A DNA stretch of 64,000 bases from Panacagrimonas sp963975245 (GTDB taxonomy: Bacteria > Pseudomonadota > Gammaproteobacteria > Nevskiales > Nevskiaceae), in contig CAXBFJ010000003.1 of assembly GCA_963975245.1 (NCBI GenBank), positions 124,001-188,000 of the forward strand, written 5' to 3'. Within the stretch, counting starts at the first letter, position 1; the number at the start of each line of letters is the position of its first letter. A model generated the notes under the pieces. That model had not been told where the DNA came from and made no database searches. It was given only the letters and a program-made list of their open reading frames with translations. The translations under genes and the position numbers were made by a program. This document shows positions 52,248 to 61,227 of this stretch, one piece after another.

Positions 52248-53252
52248 TTACAGCGTCAGGCAGATCTTTCCAAAATGCTTCTGGGATTCCTGATAACGAA
52301 ATGCCTCTGCCATCTGCTCGAGCGGGAAGCTGCGATCAATGACCGGGCGAATTCCGGTGCTTTCCAGCGCTTCTACCAGATCCAGCTGCTGGTCCTTCGA
52401 CCCCACCATGACACCGGACAGACGGATGTTCTTGAACATCAGCGCGGCCGTTGGAATTTCTCCGGAGAAACCGGTGAGCACGCCAATCAGGGTGATGTGA
52501 CCACCCATGCGGGACGCATTGATGGATTGCGCCAGCGTAGCGGGTCCGCCAATCTCAACCACCTCATCAACACCACGGCCACCGGTCAGGCGCTTGGCTT
52601 CTTCGCCCCATTCCGGCGTTTCGCGATAGTTGATCACGTGATCCGCGCCCAGCTCTTTCAGACGCTTCATCTTTTCGGGCGAAGAAGATGTTGCAATGAC
52701 CCGCGCCCCTACGGACTTGGCCAACTGGAGTGCAAAAATTGAAACGCCGCCGGTGCCCATGGTCAGCACCCAGGAATCAGGACCCACTTTGTTTTCAACA
52801 AACAGTGCACGCCAGGCCGTCAGTGCAGCGCACGGCAGAGTCGCAGCTTCTTCCATTGAATAACCAGCAGGAATGCGCGTGAACGCACTTTCATGGGCAC
52901 AAAAATACTCGGCTGCCAAACCATCCACGTGATCGCCGGGAATACCGCTGAGACGCGCTTCGGATTCGTGGCCAGACGTCCAGTTGGGGAAAAACGTGCT
53001 CATCACAGCATCACCCACGGCGTGCTCACGCACACCCGCACCGACTGCCACCACCTCGCCTGCGCCGTCAGACATCGGCACACGATCTTCGGCAACCGGC
53101 AACATGCCCGTCACCACGGCGTAGTCGTGGTAGTTGAGAGAGCTCGCACGGATACGAACGCAAATTTCTCCCGGGCCGGGCTCGGGTTGTGGGCGCTCTA
53201 CGATTTCAAGACGGTCGAGCGTAGCGGGGGTCTTTGCAACGATGGTTCTCAA
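52248..53252 (-). CDS. MDR-family zinc-independent NAD(P)-dependent oxidoreductase
   Basis: I chose a TTG at 53252, with GGAG eight bases upstream, over another TTG at 53285 with none; the product is 334 aa. It has the medium-chain dehydrogenase/quinone reductase layout: N-terminal GroES-like domain (S-S-L-N-Y-H-D-Y-A-V), then M-G-T-G-G-V-S-I-F-A-L-Q-L-A-K as the nucleotide-binding turn. The end reads P-V-I-D-R-S-F-P-L-E-Q-M-A-E-A-F. Zinc-ligand cysteines of alcohol dehydrogenases are not at their places, pointing to quinone or enone reduction. It is 76 bases after the SDR gene. Confidence 0.88.
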   Translation of the reverse strand: MRTIVAKTPATLDRLEIVERPQPEPGPGEICVRIRASSLNYHDYAVVTGMLPVAEDRVPMSDGAGEVVAVGAGVREHAVGDAVMSTFFPNWTSGHESEARLSGIPGDHVDGLAAEYFCAHESAFTRIPAGYSMEEAATLPCAALTAWRALFVENKVGPDSWVLTMGTGGVSIFALQLAKSVGARVIATSSSPEKMKRLKELGADHVINYRETPEWGEEAKRLTGGRGVDEVVEIGGPATLAQSINASRMGGHITLIGVLTGFSGEIPTAALMFKNIRLSGVMVGSKDQQLDLVEALESTGIRPVIDRSFPLEQMAEAFRYQESQKHFGKICLTL

Positions 53253-53328
53253 CAGAAATTCTCCAGAATACTTAAGGTGTGACAAGGCCCGCCGATGCAG
53301 ACAGGCCGAACTTGAAAAAAATCGAAAA

Positions 53329-54090
53329 TCAGGCGGTCATGCCGCCGTCGACGACGAGATCGGAGCCGGTCATGTAACTCGACTCATCCGATGCGAGGAA
53401 CAGAATCGCGGTTGCGATCTCGGACGGCTGTGCGAAGCGCCCCATGGGAATGCGTCCCAGAATTCGCGCTCCAAAGGCCTCGCCTTCTTCAGCGCTGAGG
53501 GAGCCGACGGCACCGGACACCATCGCCGTCTCCGCAAAGCCGGGGCAGACATTGTTGATCCTGATCTTGTAGCCGGCTCGTGCGCAATGGATGGCCGACG
53601 ACTTGCTGAAAATGCGAACGCCGCCCTTGGTGGCATTGTACGCAGGCACCAGTGGCTCACCGATCAGCCCTTCGATAGAGGCAATATTCACGATGGAGCC
53701 CTGCGCGGCCTTCATGCGCGCTATGGCCGCCTGTGTACCTAGAAACACAGCAGTGAGATTGATGTCGAGCGTCTTTTTCCAGGCCTCCAGAGAAGAGGCT
53801 TCAACGTCTTGAATAATGGCGATTCCCGCATTGTTGACCAGCACGTCGAGCTTGCCCCATTTCTCAATTGCAGCATCGAGAACAGCGTTCCATCGATCTG
53901 GGTCTGTAGCATCCTGCTGCATGAACATCGCGCGCGCTCCAAGCCGCGCAGCCTGCTTTTCACCTTCTGCAGTATCCACATCCGTCAGCAGAACCTTGGC
54001 GCCCTCAGCCAGCAGCAGTTCTGCTGCCGCCAGGCCCAAACCGCGTGCGCCACCCGTGATGACACAGACCTTGTCTTGTACTCGTCCCAT
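53329..54090 (-). CDS. Short-chain dehydrogenase/reductase (SDR)
   Basis: This 253-aa classical SDR has the cofactor motif T-G-G-A-R-G-L-G near residue 12, N-N-A-G near 90, catalytic Ser in I-V-N-I-A-S-I-E-G, and Y-N-A-T-K (Tyr and Lys). D-V-D at the end of strand 2 suggests NAD rather than NADP. The C-terminal V-D-G-G-M-T-A is typical. It probably oxidises a hydroxyacyl-CoA or other secondary alcohol in the same pathway as the two downstream enzymes. Confidence 0.92.
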   Translation of the reverse strand: MGRVQDKVCVITGGARGLGLAAAELLLAEGAKVLLTDVDTAEGEKQAARLGARAMFMQQDATDPDRWNAVLDAAIEKWGKLDVLVNNAGIAIIQDVEASSLEAWKKTLDINLTAVFLGTQAAIARMKAAQGSIVNIASIEGLIGEPLVPAYNATKGGVRIFSKSSAIHCARAGYKIRINNVCPGFAETAMVSGAVGSLSAEEGEAFGARILGRIPMGRFAQPSEIATAILFLASDESSYMTGSDLVVDGGMTA

Positions 54091-54207
54091 TGTCTTCCTC
54101 CATTAGGGCGCCCTCATGGGGCTCACCGATTATTGGCAGTGTCAGCCGCAAAAACCCCCACCCAACAAGGTAGGCCGCCCCCGTGACCTGAACTCAAATT
54201 GCGCTTC

Positions 54208-54741
54208 TCAGGATTTCCCTGTGACCATTCTTCCAAGGCGGGTCGCTGAAAGCACTTCAATCCAGTAACCATCGGGGTCCTTAATAAAGGCCAGTCCCTT
54301 CATCTTCCCGTCATCGGGTCGCTTGACGAAGCTCACACCCAATTTTTCGAAGCGCTCACACGCTTGATAAACGTCAGGCACAGTAATGCCGATATGGCCA
54401 AAACCCTTCGGCTCTTCGTTTCCACTGTGATAACCGGGAAAGTCGGCATCGCTTTCCGTGCCGTAGTTGTGGGTCAACTCGATGGCGGCTTTCTGGCGAA
54501 AAGTAAACTCGGCGCGTTTTACCGGATCTTCCGGCAGCGGGCCATCTTCCTCGCGCAGATATGCCATGAAATACAGTGAGAACTTCATTTCCGGAAAGTC
54601 AAACCGATTGAGCAGAGTCATCCCGAGCACATCGCGATAAAACGCCACCGATTTCTCGGGATCACGGATACGCAACATGGTTTGCGACATGATGAAGTCG
54701 CCGGTCGATGCCAGCACTGGCGCTTCCGGGGTGATGTTCAT
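54208..54741 (-). CDS. gloA: Lactoylglutathione lyase (glyoxalase I)
   Basis: The ATG at 54741, behind GGAG, gives a 177-aa enzyme; the upstream extension is not family-like. It begins with an N-terminal extension before Q-T-M-L-R-I-R-D-P-E-K-S-V-A-F-Y-R-D-V-L-G-M-T-L, and has E-L-T-H-N-Y-G-T-E, G-F-G-H-I-G-I-T-V-P-D and F-I-K-D-P-D-G-Y-W-I-E-V. These hold the metal ligands Gln, Glu, His and Glu. Length and inserts match the long, eukaryote-like (zinc-type) glyoxalase I. It turns the methylglyoxal-glutathione adduct into S-lactoylglutathione. It may be cotranscribed with the SDR gene 117 bases downstream. Confidence 0.93.
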   Translation of the reverse strand: MNITPEAPVLASTGDFIMSQTMLRIRDPEKSVAFYRDVLGMTLLNRFDFPEMKFSLYFMAYLREEDGPLPEDPVKRAEFTFRQKAAIELTHNYGTESDADFPGYHSGNEEPKGFGHIGITVPDVYQACERFEKLGVSFVKRPDDGKMKGLAFIKDPDGYWIEVLSATRLGRMVTGKS

Positions 54742-55042
54742 GATTGGCTCCGGCCTGTCGGCAACGCCGACGCAAAAAAGAGCCGATAGCCTACGCGTTT
54801 GCAGGAACATCGAAAACCCGGATGATCAGGGCGTGTATGGAACCAGTCGCAGCCGTGCCAGACACGCCTGCGCCAGAACAGATTCAAAGCCGGTCTCGGT
54901 GCGAACGTGCCGAACGGTCAGACACCGTGGCACATTGAGCATGACTTTGGCATATTCAAGGAAGATGACACCGTGTGAGGGCCAGACGCGCGTTCTGTGA
55001 GTCCTATAGTGACACTGAAAGGAACGGATCAAAGGAAGGCGC

Positions 55043-55825
55043 ATGAAAGCTCACCCGACTGAGGACGAACACAAGAATCAGGAGCAGGTCAGCTGCCCGG
55101 GGTCAGACGACGCGACACCCCAATCCGAGGCTTCACAGTCGCGCCGCGGGGACGACGATTTTGAAGACCGCATGCAAACGGCGCTGATACTTGAAGACCA
55201 TGCCGGCGCTCGCGACTGGCTTAGCGCTGTTGTAAATGACGCATTCCCCGGCATCAATGTGCTGCTTGCGCCGAACCTGACCGAGGCCCGTGCAAAATTG
55301 GGCCACCTGCTCGCGGCTGGGCTACTGCCGAATATCGCGTTGGTCGATCTTTCACTCCCTGACGGTAACGGTCTGGCCTTCATCCGTGACATGCGCGAAT
55401 CGGCACCAAACTGTCCTTGCGTGGTGGTTACCATCCACGATGACGACCGGCACGTATTTCCAGCCCTTCGCGCTGGAGCACGTGGGTACCTGCTCAAGCA
55501 ACAGTCGCAGCCTGAACTGGCGCGCCGGCTGCGCGGCATCGTGGCCGGCGAACCACCGTTGTCACCATCCATTGCACAACGCGTGCTGTCACGATTTGCA
55601 CAGCCGGAAACCGCCAATCGGCCAAATCTCACCTCGCGCGAGGAGGAAGTCCTGGGACTGATCGCCAAAGGATTCACCATTGTGCAAGCAGGAGACGCGC
55701 TGGGCATTTCCCGTCACACGACCGCCGGTTACGTGAAAAGCATTTACAGCAAGCTTGAAGTCTCCACCCGAGCAGAAGTGACTCAGGAGGCTTTGCGCAT
55801 GGGACTAATCTCGACTGACGGCTAA
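55043..55825 (+). CDS. NarL/LuxR-type response regulator
   Basis: The 260-aa regulator has a receiver domain (about 45-165) with acidic residues E51-D52, phospho-acceptor D102 in A-L-V-D-L-S-L-P-D-G, and K152 in G-Y-L-L-K-Q. A LuxR-type DNA-binding domain follows (L-T-S-R-E-E-E-V-L-G-L-I-A-K-G, then G-I-S-R-H-T-T-A-G-Y-V-K-S-I-Y). An unusual polar 43-residue N-terminal extension precedes the receiver; an internal ATG at 55172 would remove it, but only the first ATG has a good ribosome binding site (AAGGAAGGCGC). Its stop lies 5 bases from that of a convergent histidine kinase gene, its probable partner. Confidence 0.92.
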   Translation: MKAHPTEDEHKNQEQVSCPGSDDATPQSEASQSRRGDDDFEDRMQTALILEDHAGARDWLSAVVNDAFPGINVLLAPNLTEARAKLGHLLAAGLLPNIALVDLSLPDGNGLAFIRDMRESAPNCPCVVVTIHDDDRHVFPALRAGARGYLLKQQSQPELARRLRGIVAGEPPLSPSIAQRVLSRFAQPETANRPNLTSREEEVLGLIAKGFTIVQAGDALGISRHTTAGYVKSIYSKLEVSTRAEVTQEALRMGLISTDG

Positions 55826-55830
55826 CAGGC

Positions 55831-58020
55831 CTACAAGGGCAAATCCAGCTGCAAACTACAGCCGCCGGACTCATTGCGCCGCCAGCTGACTTGGCCGCCC
55901 AGATCTTTCGCACGCACCCGGATGATTCGCAAGCCGCTGCCACCGCTCCAGCCCTGCGGCTCGGAACTTTGACCATTGTCAGAAATGAGGAGCCGCAAGA
56001 GCCCGGATGACGGGTGATCCCAGCAGACCCTGACCTGACCGGCTGCGGCGTGTCGAATGACATTGGAAAGCGCCTCGCGAAGAATACGCGCGATATTCGC
56101 CGCAGCTCGGGCACTCAATTTCCTGTCAGGTATCTGACACTGAACTTGCCAGTCCAGCGCAATCTGCGTATTGCTCAGCCTGGAACGGGCTTCGGCCTCG
56201 CAAGCGGTCACCAGCTCATTGAGAGGCATGGGCACTCTCGCCGTAGTGCCAATCAGATCGTGGAGATCTTTCAAGCCTGCGCGCGCCAGCTCTCGATTGG
56301 CTTCGCTCTCGGCTGCATAAACCAGACTGAGCAGGCGCGCGCCAAGATCATCGTGCAAGTCACGCATGATGCGATTGCGTTCAACTTCCGCCCCCGCTTC
56401 GCGGGCACGTACGGCGCGAATCGCCTCCCCTGTCAGGTCGTACAACAAGCGGGCAATACGCACATCCTGTCGGGTGAACAAGCGCCCGCCGTTTGCTGGA
56501 AACTCGACGACAAGTCCCTTGTCATCACCGGGCAATGCCGGTAGCGCCAGACGCACGCCATCGGCGGATGCCGATACGCCATTCAAGCCGTCTCCATTCT
56601 GGCGCTGACTCAGCGGTGCAAAACTGTTCTGCAACAGCTGTGGCCAAGCGTGACGAATCTGCTCTTCCGTCTCAGCAGCAAAAAGCTTGTCCACAAGTTC
56701 GCGCAGGGCCGCGTCCAGCGGGACATACTCCCGCTCGCCCATCCTGCGCCATATCCATTGACGCAGTGGAAAGTAGAGCCAGCCAGAGAACGCCAAAGAC
56801 AGGGTCAGAGCGTGCTCGCCAGCGAAGCCCAGTCCGAACACCAGAGCAAGGTCAAGCACGATCACCAGTGCGCCACCGGCAAACCACAACCAGGTCTTGA
56901 ACCACCAGCGCTCAAGATCAAAGAGACGGTAGCGAAGCAGTCCCATCGCAATTCCCAGGTACAAGATGATGTAGGCGGAAAATCCCACCACCATCGGCAC
57001 CAATGCTTCGCCTCCAAACGCCGGCGGAATGATCAGCAGGCCCATCAACAGGAAGCTGCCTGCGAATATTGCCAGGATGCACCACTTGATCGCGCCACGA
57101 TCCAGTGGTCTGTTGCTCGAAGCGCGCCATTGCATCGCAGCAAAACCCAATCCAGCGAGGTAGCCCACAAACACCGGCAAATAGATCGTCGCGCGGGCAC
57201 TGCCACCGATCTGCGCGATGTCCACGATCCACAGGAGCAGTGCCGAACCGAGAAGAACAAGCGGTACGTTGCTGCGCCCCAGCGACCGTGGGTAAACCCA
57301 GAACAGTCCGGCCAGACTGGCGCACACCATCAGGGTTGCACCATGCGTCAGAGAGGCCAGAACTTGAAAAAGTTGACCATCAATGGCCAGCTCCCGACCG
57401 CCATAGGCACCAATTGTGACGGTATTCACAAACACCGATGCACCGGAAAGCGCAAATAATTGTGTGCTGCGCTGGCCCGGTTGATAGATCCAGATACTCA
57501 GTGCGATCAACAGCGAAACGACGCCATAGAAGCTGTGCATACCGAAGTAGCTCAGTTGCCGAAACGGCGCACTGGCAACACCTAACTCGATCCTTTGCCC
57601 TGCGTCTGTCACTGCAGTAACCGGGCCACTCTTCAGCATGGTGTCAATGGCCTCCTGACGGGAGTAGAAGGCGCGCAAATCGGCGAAGGACATCAGGTCG
57701 GGATCTTCGACAATCAAATTTCCCGTCAGAGCAATTGCGTGTCCATCCTTTGCTTCGAAAGCAACCAGGACCATGCCTTCGACCAATCGGTCGAGGTTGG
57801 GGGAATTTTCTTGCAGCGACTCCACACGCAAGCCTTCTGGCTGCGTACTCGGGGAAAAACTAACACCCAACCAAGGCGCCGAGAGGACTGCATAGGCACC
57901 GGCCACACTGAGTGCGATTGCCAGAATGGCGACCAGCAGAAGCATCTTGCGTGGCGCCAGGCGTCCTCGGACATATGGGCGTGCTTCGCTTGCAATACGA
58001 TTCGGCGCAATGGAGTTCAT
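55831..58020 (-). CDS. Membrane histidine kinase with PDZ-like domain (HisKA_3 type)
   Basis: The 729-aa protein has one N-terminal membrane segment (about 28-50) and a PDZ-like extracytoplasmic domain (about 52-135, G-V-S-F-S-P then G-L-R-V-E-S-L-Q-E-N-S-P-N). About eight more membrane segments follow (about 155-425), then a GAF-like region. The HisKA_3 dimerisation helix carries His556 in R-D-L-H-D-D-L-G-A-R-L. A HATPase_c domain ends it (L-R-E-A-L-S-N-V-I-R-H-A, D-N-G near 690, G-S-G-L). PDZ plus many TMs plus HisKA_3 recalls ComP, the Bacillus kinase that senses a modified peptide. It is tail to tail with a NarL-type regulator and follows the radical SAM gene by 200 bases on the same strand. 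Confidence 0.9.
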   Translation of the reverse strand: MNSIAPNRIASEARPYVRGRLAPRKMLLLVAILAIALSVAGAYAVLSAPWLGVSFSPSTQPEGLRVESLQENSPNLDRLVEGMVLVAFEAKDGHAIALTGNLIVEDPDLMSFADLRAFYSRQEAIDTMLKSGPVTAVTDAGQRIELGVASAPFRQLSYFGMHSFYGVVSLLIALSIWIYQPGQRSTQLFALSGASVFVNTVTIGAYGGRELAIDGQLFQVLASLTHGATLMVCASLAGLFWVYPRSLGRSNVPLVLLGSALLLWIVDIAQIGGSARATIYLPVFVGYLAGLGFAAMQWRASSNRPLDRGAIKWCILAIFAGSFLLMGLLIIPPAFGGEALVPMVVGFSAYIILYLGIAMGLLRYRLFDLERWWFKTWLWFAGGALVIVLDLALVFGLGFAGEHALTLSLAFSGWLYFPLRQWIWRRMGEREYVPLDAALRELVDKLFAAETEEQIRHAWPQLLQNSFAPLSQRQNGDGLNGVSASADGVRLALPALPGDDKGLVVEFPANGGRLFTRQDVRIARLLYDLTGEAIRAVRAREAGAEVERNRIMRDLHDDLGARLLSLVYAAESEANRELARAGLKDLHDLIGTTARVPMPLNELVTACEAEARSRLSNTQIALDWQVQCQIPDRKLSARAAANIARILREALSNVIRHAAAGQVRVCWDHPSSGLLRLLISDNGQSSEPQGWSGGSGLRIIRVRAKDLGGQVSWRRNESGGCSLQLDLPL

Positions 58021-58220
58021 GGATTATCTCTGGAAAATCTGCTCAGCCCCTGTTGCGAGCCTAGCGAGAAATCCATCATTCCGTTGAGAACATCTGCACA
58101 TCTGTGCGCGGCCCACATGTCATTTTCTTTGACTTAGAACTTCCGCGCTGATTTCCGCTCCTTTCCTGCACGGGCAACGCATATTGGCCACGGAGACTTT
58201 CGTTTTGCTTCGGCCAGAGC

Positions 58221-59345
58221 TTAGGCCGCACGCGCCAGATCTATGATCTCTCCCGCCCTTTCGTTGCTGCGAATCAACTCAATGCAGTAATCAATCAAGG
58301 GGCGCGCCAGCGGACATGTCAATTGCCCGTTCGCGTCATAGCGGCGCTCGCTGGGAATGGATTCGATAACTGGCAACTGATCGCATGCGCCAGCATAGGT
58401 ACATTTCTGACAGGTACTTGCGCGCGCCATTCGATGTGCATCCATCGCGCGATGATCTGCACCGTTCATGAGCTTTCCGAACTCGGTCTGGAACAGATTT
58501 CCGATGCGGCCTTCTGCCAGATAGGAGTCACCATGGTTATACACCGCGCCGTCGGTTCCGACGATCAAGGCCCACTCGTAGGACTCTGTGGGCCGATAGT
58601 CACTCACCTTCTGACCCGCCAGATGGCGAACCGCCGCGGCGAGATGGTCGCTGATCGGCATCACCTTGATCTGAGTGGGCTGTGTGAGGTGCTCGTACGC
58701 AACTGCCTTCAGTGACTCCAGGGCCTGCTCGTGGGTGAGCATGAGAGGCGCGACGCGCGCCGGCGGCTCGATATGCGAGAAGATCGGCAGGATTCGGTAG
58801 TTGATGCCCAGGGCGTTGTAGAACCGATACGTCTCTAGAACGCGATCACGGTTGGCTGCATGCATGACGACGATCGCGCCAAAGGGCACCCCGGCATCAA
58901 GCAAACGCTGGAGATTATCCAGCACCCGCTCATCCATCGGATTGCCCTTTCGATTGACTCGCTGCTCGCCAAAAACATCGAACGAGACTCCCAGACTGAT
59001 GTTCAATTCGCGAAGCAAATCCACCGTCTTGTCACTCAAACGCGTGAGATTGGTTTGCAGTGAGGTTGTGTAGCGCAATCCGGCTGGCTTCAGGTACAGA
59101 TCCTGAAGCCGCCGGAATTCGCGCAGATACTCTGCTGGCAGCAGCAGCGGCTCGCCACCGTGGCAGATGAAACGTATTTCGGGCGCATCCGGACGCTCAC
59201 GATAATGCTCCGCCAGGCCTTTTAGGAAAAACTCGATGCCCGACAGCGGCATTCGCTCCTTCTTGTGCAAATCCTCAAACTCGTAGCAGTAGGTACAACG
59301 CAGATTGCACAGCTTGGACAGCTTCATTACAAATTGCAGCGCCAT
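58221..59345 (-). CDS. Radical SAM/SPASM enzyme, probable peptide maturase
   Basis: The 374-aa enzyme has the radical SAM cluster motif C-N-L-R-C-T-Y-C at residues 13-20, H-G-G-E-P-L near 69 for SAM binding, and a C-terminal SPASM-type cysteine set (C-Q-K-C-T-Y-A-G-A-C followed by two more Cys) for extra iron-sulphur clusters. This architecture is typical of enzymes that cross-link ribosomal peptides or activate sulphatases. It lacks the sulphatase-maturase context and instead follows, by 15 bases, a gene for a small secreted repeat protein that is its likely substrate. GGGGAG sits right at that junction. I do not recognise the exact subfamily. Confidence 0.9.
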   Translation of the reverse strand: MALQFVMKLSKLCNLRCTYCYEFEDLHKKERMPLSGIEFFLKGLAEHYRERPDAPEIRFICHGGEPLLLPAEYLREFRRLQDLYLKPAGLRYTTSLQTNLTRLSDKTVDLLRELNISLGVSFDVFGEQRVNRKGNPMDERVLDNLQRLLDAGVPFGAIVVMHAANRDRVLETYRFYNALGINYRILPIFSHIEPPARVAPLMLTHEQALESLKAVAYEHLTQPTQIKVMPISDHLAAAVRHLAGQKVSDYRPTESYEWALIVGTDGAVYNHGDSYLAEGRIGNLFQTEFGKLMNGADHRAMDAHRMARASTCQKCTYAGACDQLPVIESIPSERRYDANGQLTCPLARPLIDYCIELIRSNERAGEIIDLARAA

Positions 59346-59360
59346 CGGACACTCCCCGGT

Positions 59361-59933
59361 TTAGCCGCCGAACTTAAATTCCTTGGGCGACTTTTCAAAC
59401 GTGTCACCAGGAATCTTTTGAATCTGCGGCTTCTGCACAGACGGGCCTTGCGCGTCCCTCAGCGAATCCCGCACGTTCGGGTTGGTCTGCTGCAACTTGG
59501 GCGCGTCGCCGCTGGCATCACGCAACCACTCTCCAAAAGGATCTGGATCGGGATCAGGGTTCACATGCTCGATCCAGATTGACTTGTCTCCAATGCCTTT
59601 GCCGCCAAGACTGCGAACGTCTTTGGACTTACCGCTGACCTGTTTGATACGAGTGCCGTTCGGAAAAAGATACGTGCCATCCGGCGCGACGGTTTTTCCG
59701 CCTTTGGCGTCAAACAATACGATCTTGTTGTTCTCGACAGCCACTCGTTTGGCATCGTACTGACGGACCAGATTGGACAGCGAATCACCCGACGCATGTG
59801 CCGAACTGATCAGCTGGCCTGCCAACAGATCCACAACGTGCGTTTCCAGACCGGACTGCTCCGCAGCGGTCAATCCTCCGGCCGCAGCAAGCACGCATAT
59901 GACAACGGCTTTCTTATCAAACTTTTGACTCAT
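59361..59933 (-). CDS. Secreted repeat protein, candidate radical SAM substrate (precursor peptide)
   Basis: The 190-aa product has a hydrophobic signal-like N-terminus (V-V-I-C-V-L-A-A-A-G-G-L-T-A-A, residues 10-24) and a possible cleavage site near A-H-A/S-G (48). A middle part (50-110) has Y-D-A-K and G-T-Y-L-F-P-N-G-T. Two similar C-terminal units begin N-P (125 and 151) and contain E-W-L-R-D-A-S-G (135-142) and D-S-L-R-D-A-Q-G (156-163), followed by a tail ending F-K-F-G-G. Only one Cys is present, in the leader, so thioether cross-links in the core are excluded; Trp120, Trp136 and the Arg/Asp residues are possible carbon-carbon link sites. GGGAG precedes the ATG. The precursor role is inference. 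Confidence 0.72.
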   Translation of the reverse strand: MSQKFDKKAVVICVLAAAGGLTAAEQSGLETHVVDLLAGQLISSAHASGDSLSNLVRQYDAKRVAVENNKIVLFDAKGGKTVAPDGTYLFPNGTRIKQVSGKSKDVRSLGGKGIGDKSIWIEHVNPDPDPDPFGEWLRDASGDAPKLQQTNPNVRDSLRDAQGPSVQKPQIQKIPGDTFEKSPKEFKFGG

Positions 59934-59975
59934 CTTGGTTCTCCCTTGTGAAAGATGTTTTCTGGCTGAAACGGC

Positions 59976-60761
59976 TTACTTGCCAAAAATCTTGTCCATG
60001 AATCCTTTGACCTTCTCGTCCAGAACCTGATCGGTTTCCCAGTCAACGCGCTGATCGGCATGGTCTTGCTGGCGATCGATCTGACGATCCACTTTCTTTC
60101 CGAAAAGCCCGCCAATGGCATCGCCTATGCTTCCCAGGGCCGGCACCGCGGTGGGTTGCGCCGGCAACTCGAAGCGGCTCGCATCTGGTTCACCTGCTGA
60201 TATCGCCGTAACGCGCATCTGATCGCCAAGTCGCAGAACACCCTTGTCGCCAATTTGCTGCGCAAGCGGATTCGATGGCGCGTTCGCCATGGATTGCGCC
60301 ATGGCTGTCATGGCCCGCGTCAGTTCACGGGCGCGCGCATCACTGCTGAGGACAAGCTCGTCTGTGCGAATCGCGCCATTGGCATCGGAATAGGTCAGCA
60401 GCCACACCTCGCCGCGCACCCCAGCCACGGTCTCGACCCGCCCAGTATTCTTGAGGTCACTGACTGCACCGACCTCAGAAGTACCCACGCTGGCAAAACC
60501 CACGTTGGGGAGACTCTGAAGGTCCATCACATACGCCTGACCTTCCTGCACGCCGACGCTGTAGGCGCGGCCGTCGCGAACCAGCAAGTAACTGTCCTGC
60601 TGTTCAGGAATATTCATTCGCAGATATTTGCTGCCGCTATATTCCAACTGAACACTGGTCGTCTGGCCGCCAGCCGTGGACTGAATGCTCGCCTGTCCAG
60701 CCCAAGCTGCGCCGCCGAGTGCGGCCCCCAATACAACGACGATGGATCCCCAATGCTTCAT
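59976..60761 (-). CDS. Secreted DUF4412-like protein
   Basis: The 261-aa product has a signal peptide (M-K-H-W-G-S-I-V-V-V-L-G-A-A-L-G-G-A-A-W-A/G). The mature part is beta-rich with S-G-S-K-Y-L-R-M-N-I-P near residue 43 and Y-V-M-D-L near 77, as in DUF4412 proteins. The last 45 residues are charged and helical (V-D-R-Q-I-D-R-Q-Q-D, then G-F-M-D-K-I-F-G-K). GAGGAAGGG precedes the ATG. It is the first gene of the operon, 42 bases before the candidate precursor gene. It could carry, export or process the modified peptide, or be a second substrate; nothing proves this. Confidence 0.65.
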   Translation of the reverse strand: MKHWGSIVVVLGAALGGAAWAGQASIQSTAGGQTTSVQLEYSGSKYLRMNIPEQQDSYLLVRDGRAYSVGVQEGQAYVMDLQSLPNVGFASVGTSEVGAVSDLKNTGRVETVAGVRGEVWLLTYSDANGAIRTDELVLSSDARARELTRAMTAMAQSMANAPSNPLAQQIGDKGVLRLGDQMRVTAISAGEPDASRFELPAQPTAVPALGSIGDAIGGLFGKKVDRQIDRQQDHADQRVDWETDQVLDEKVKGFMDKIFGK

Positions 60762-61227
60762 GGCCCTTCCTCACGCACTTGCCCTGAATGAACTGCGCAG
60801 CTGCTCATGCACTGCGATTGAATGACAGCCAAGCTAAAGCCGTCGCCCTTGCGGCGGTAGACCACGAACCGGGGGGCCGAGGCAGACGCACCCCCCTCAT
60901 TCAGGGGGAAGACGGGATGGGACCATTCAGGGTGGAACTCGCCGGACTGGCCTCGCCTGCTCTGGCAGTGGCATCAAAGCTATCAACGACATATGTCACT
61001 GGTGATCGACATCTGCGCCATTCCGGCTATCGATGGGATGTTCTAGTCCCGCGGCAATTGCTCTTTGCCCGTTACCACGAAACCAAGCACATAGGAGCAC
61101 CGGATGAATCCAGTCCGTCCAAATTAGTCAGGATTGTTACTGGGCTTCCGGTGCGCTGCACGGCAGCGATCCCCTCATCTCGCACGAGCAAGTGCGAACA
61201 CGAGAAAGTGAACGTTCCTTGGCCAAT
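60762..61227. other. Gene-free stretch upstream of the DUF4412-like operon
   Basis: About 465 bases without a credible gene. A plus-strand frame covers most of it but runs into and across the antisense of tRNA-Val, so it is not real. The promoter of the minus-strand operon should lie at the left end. Confidence 0.5.
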
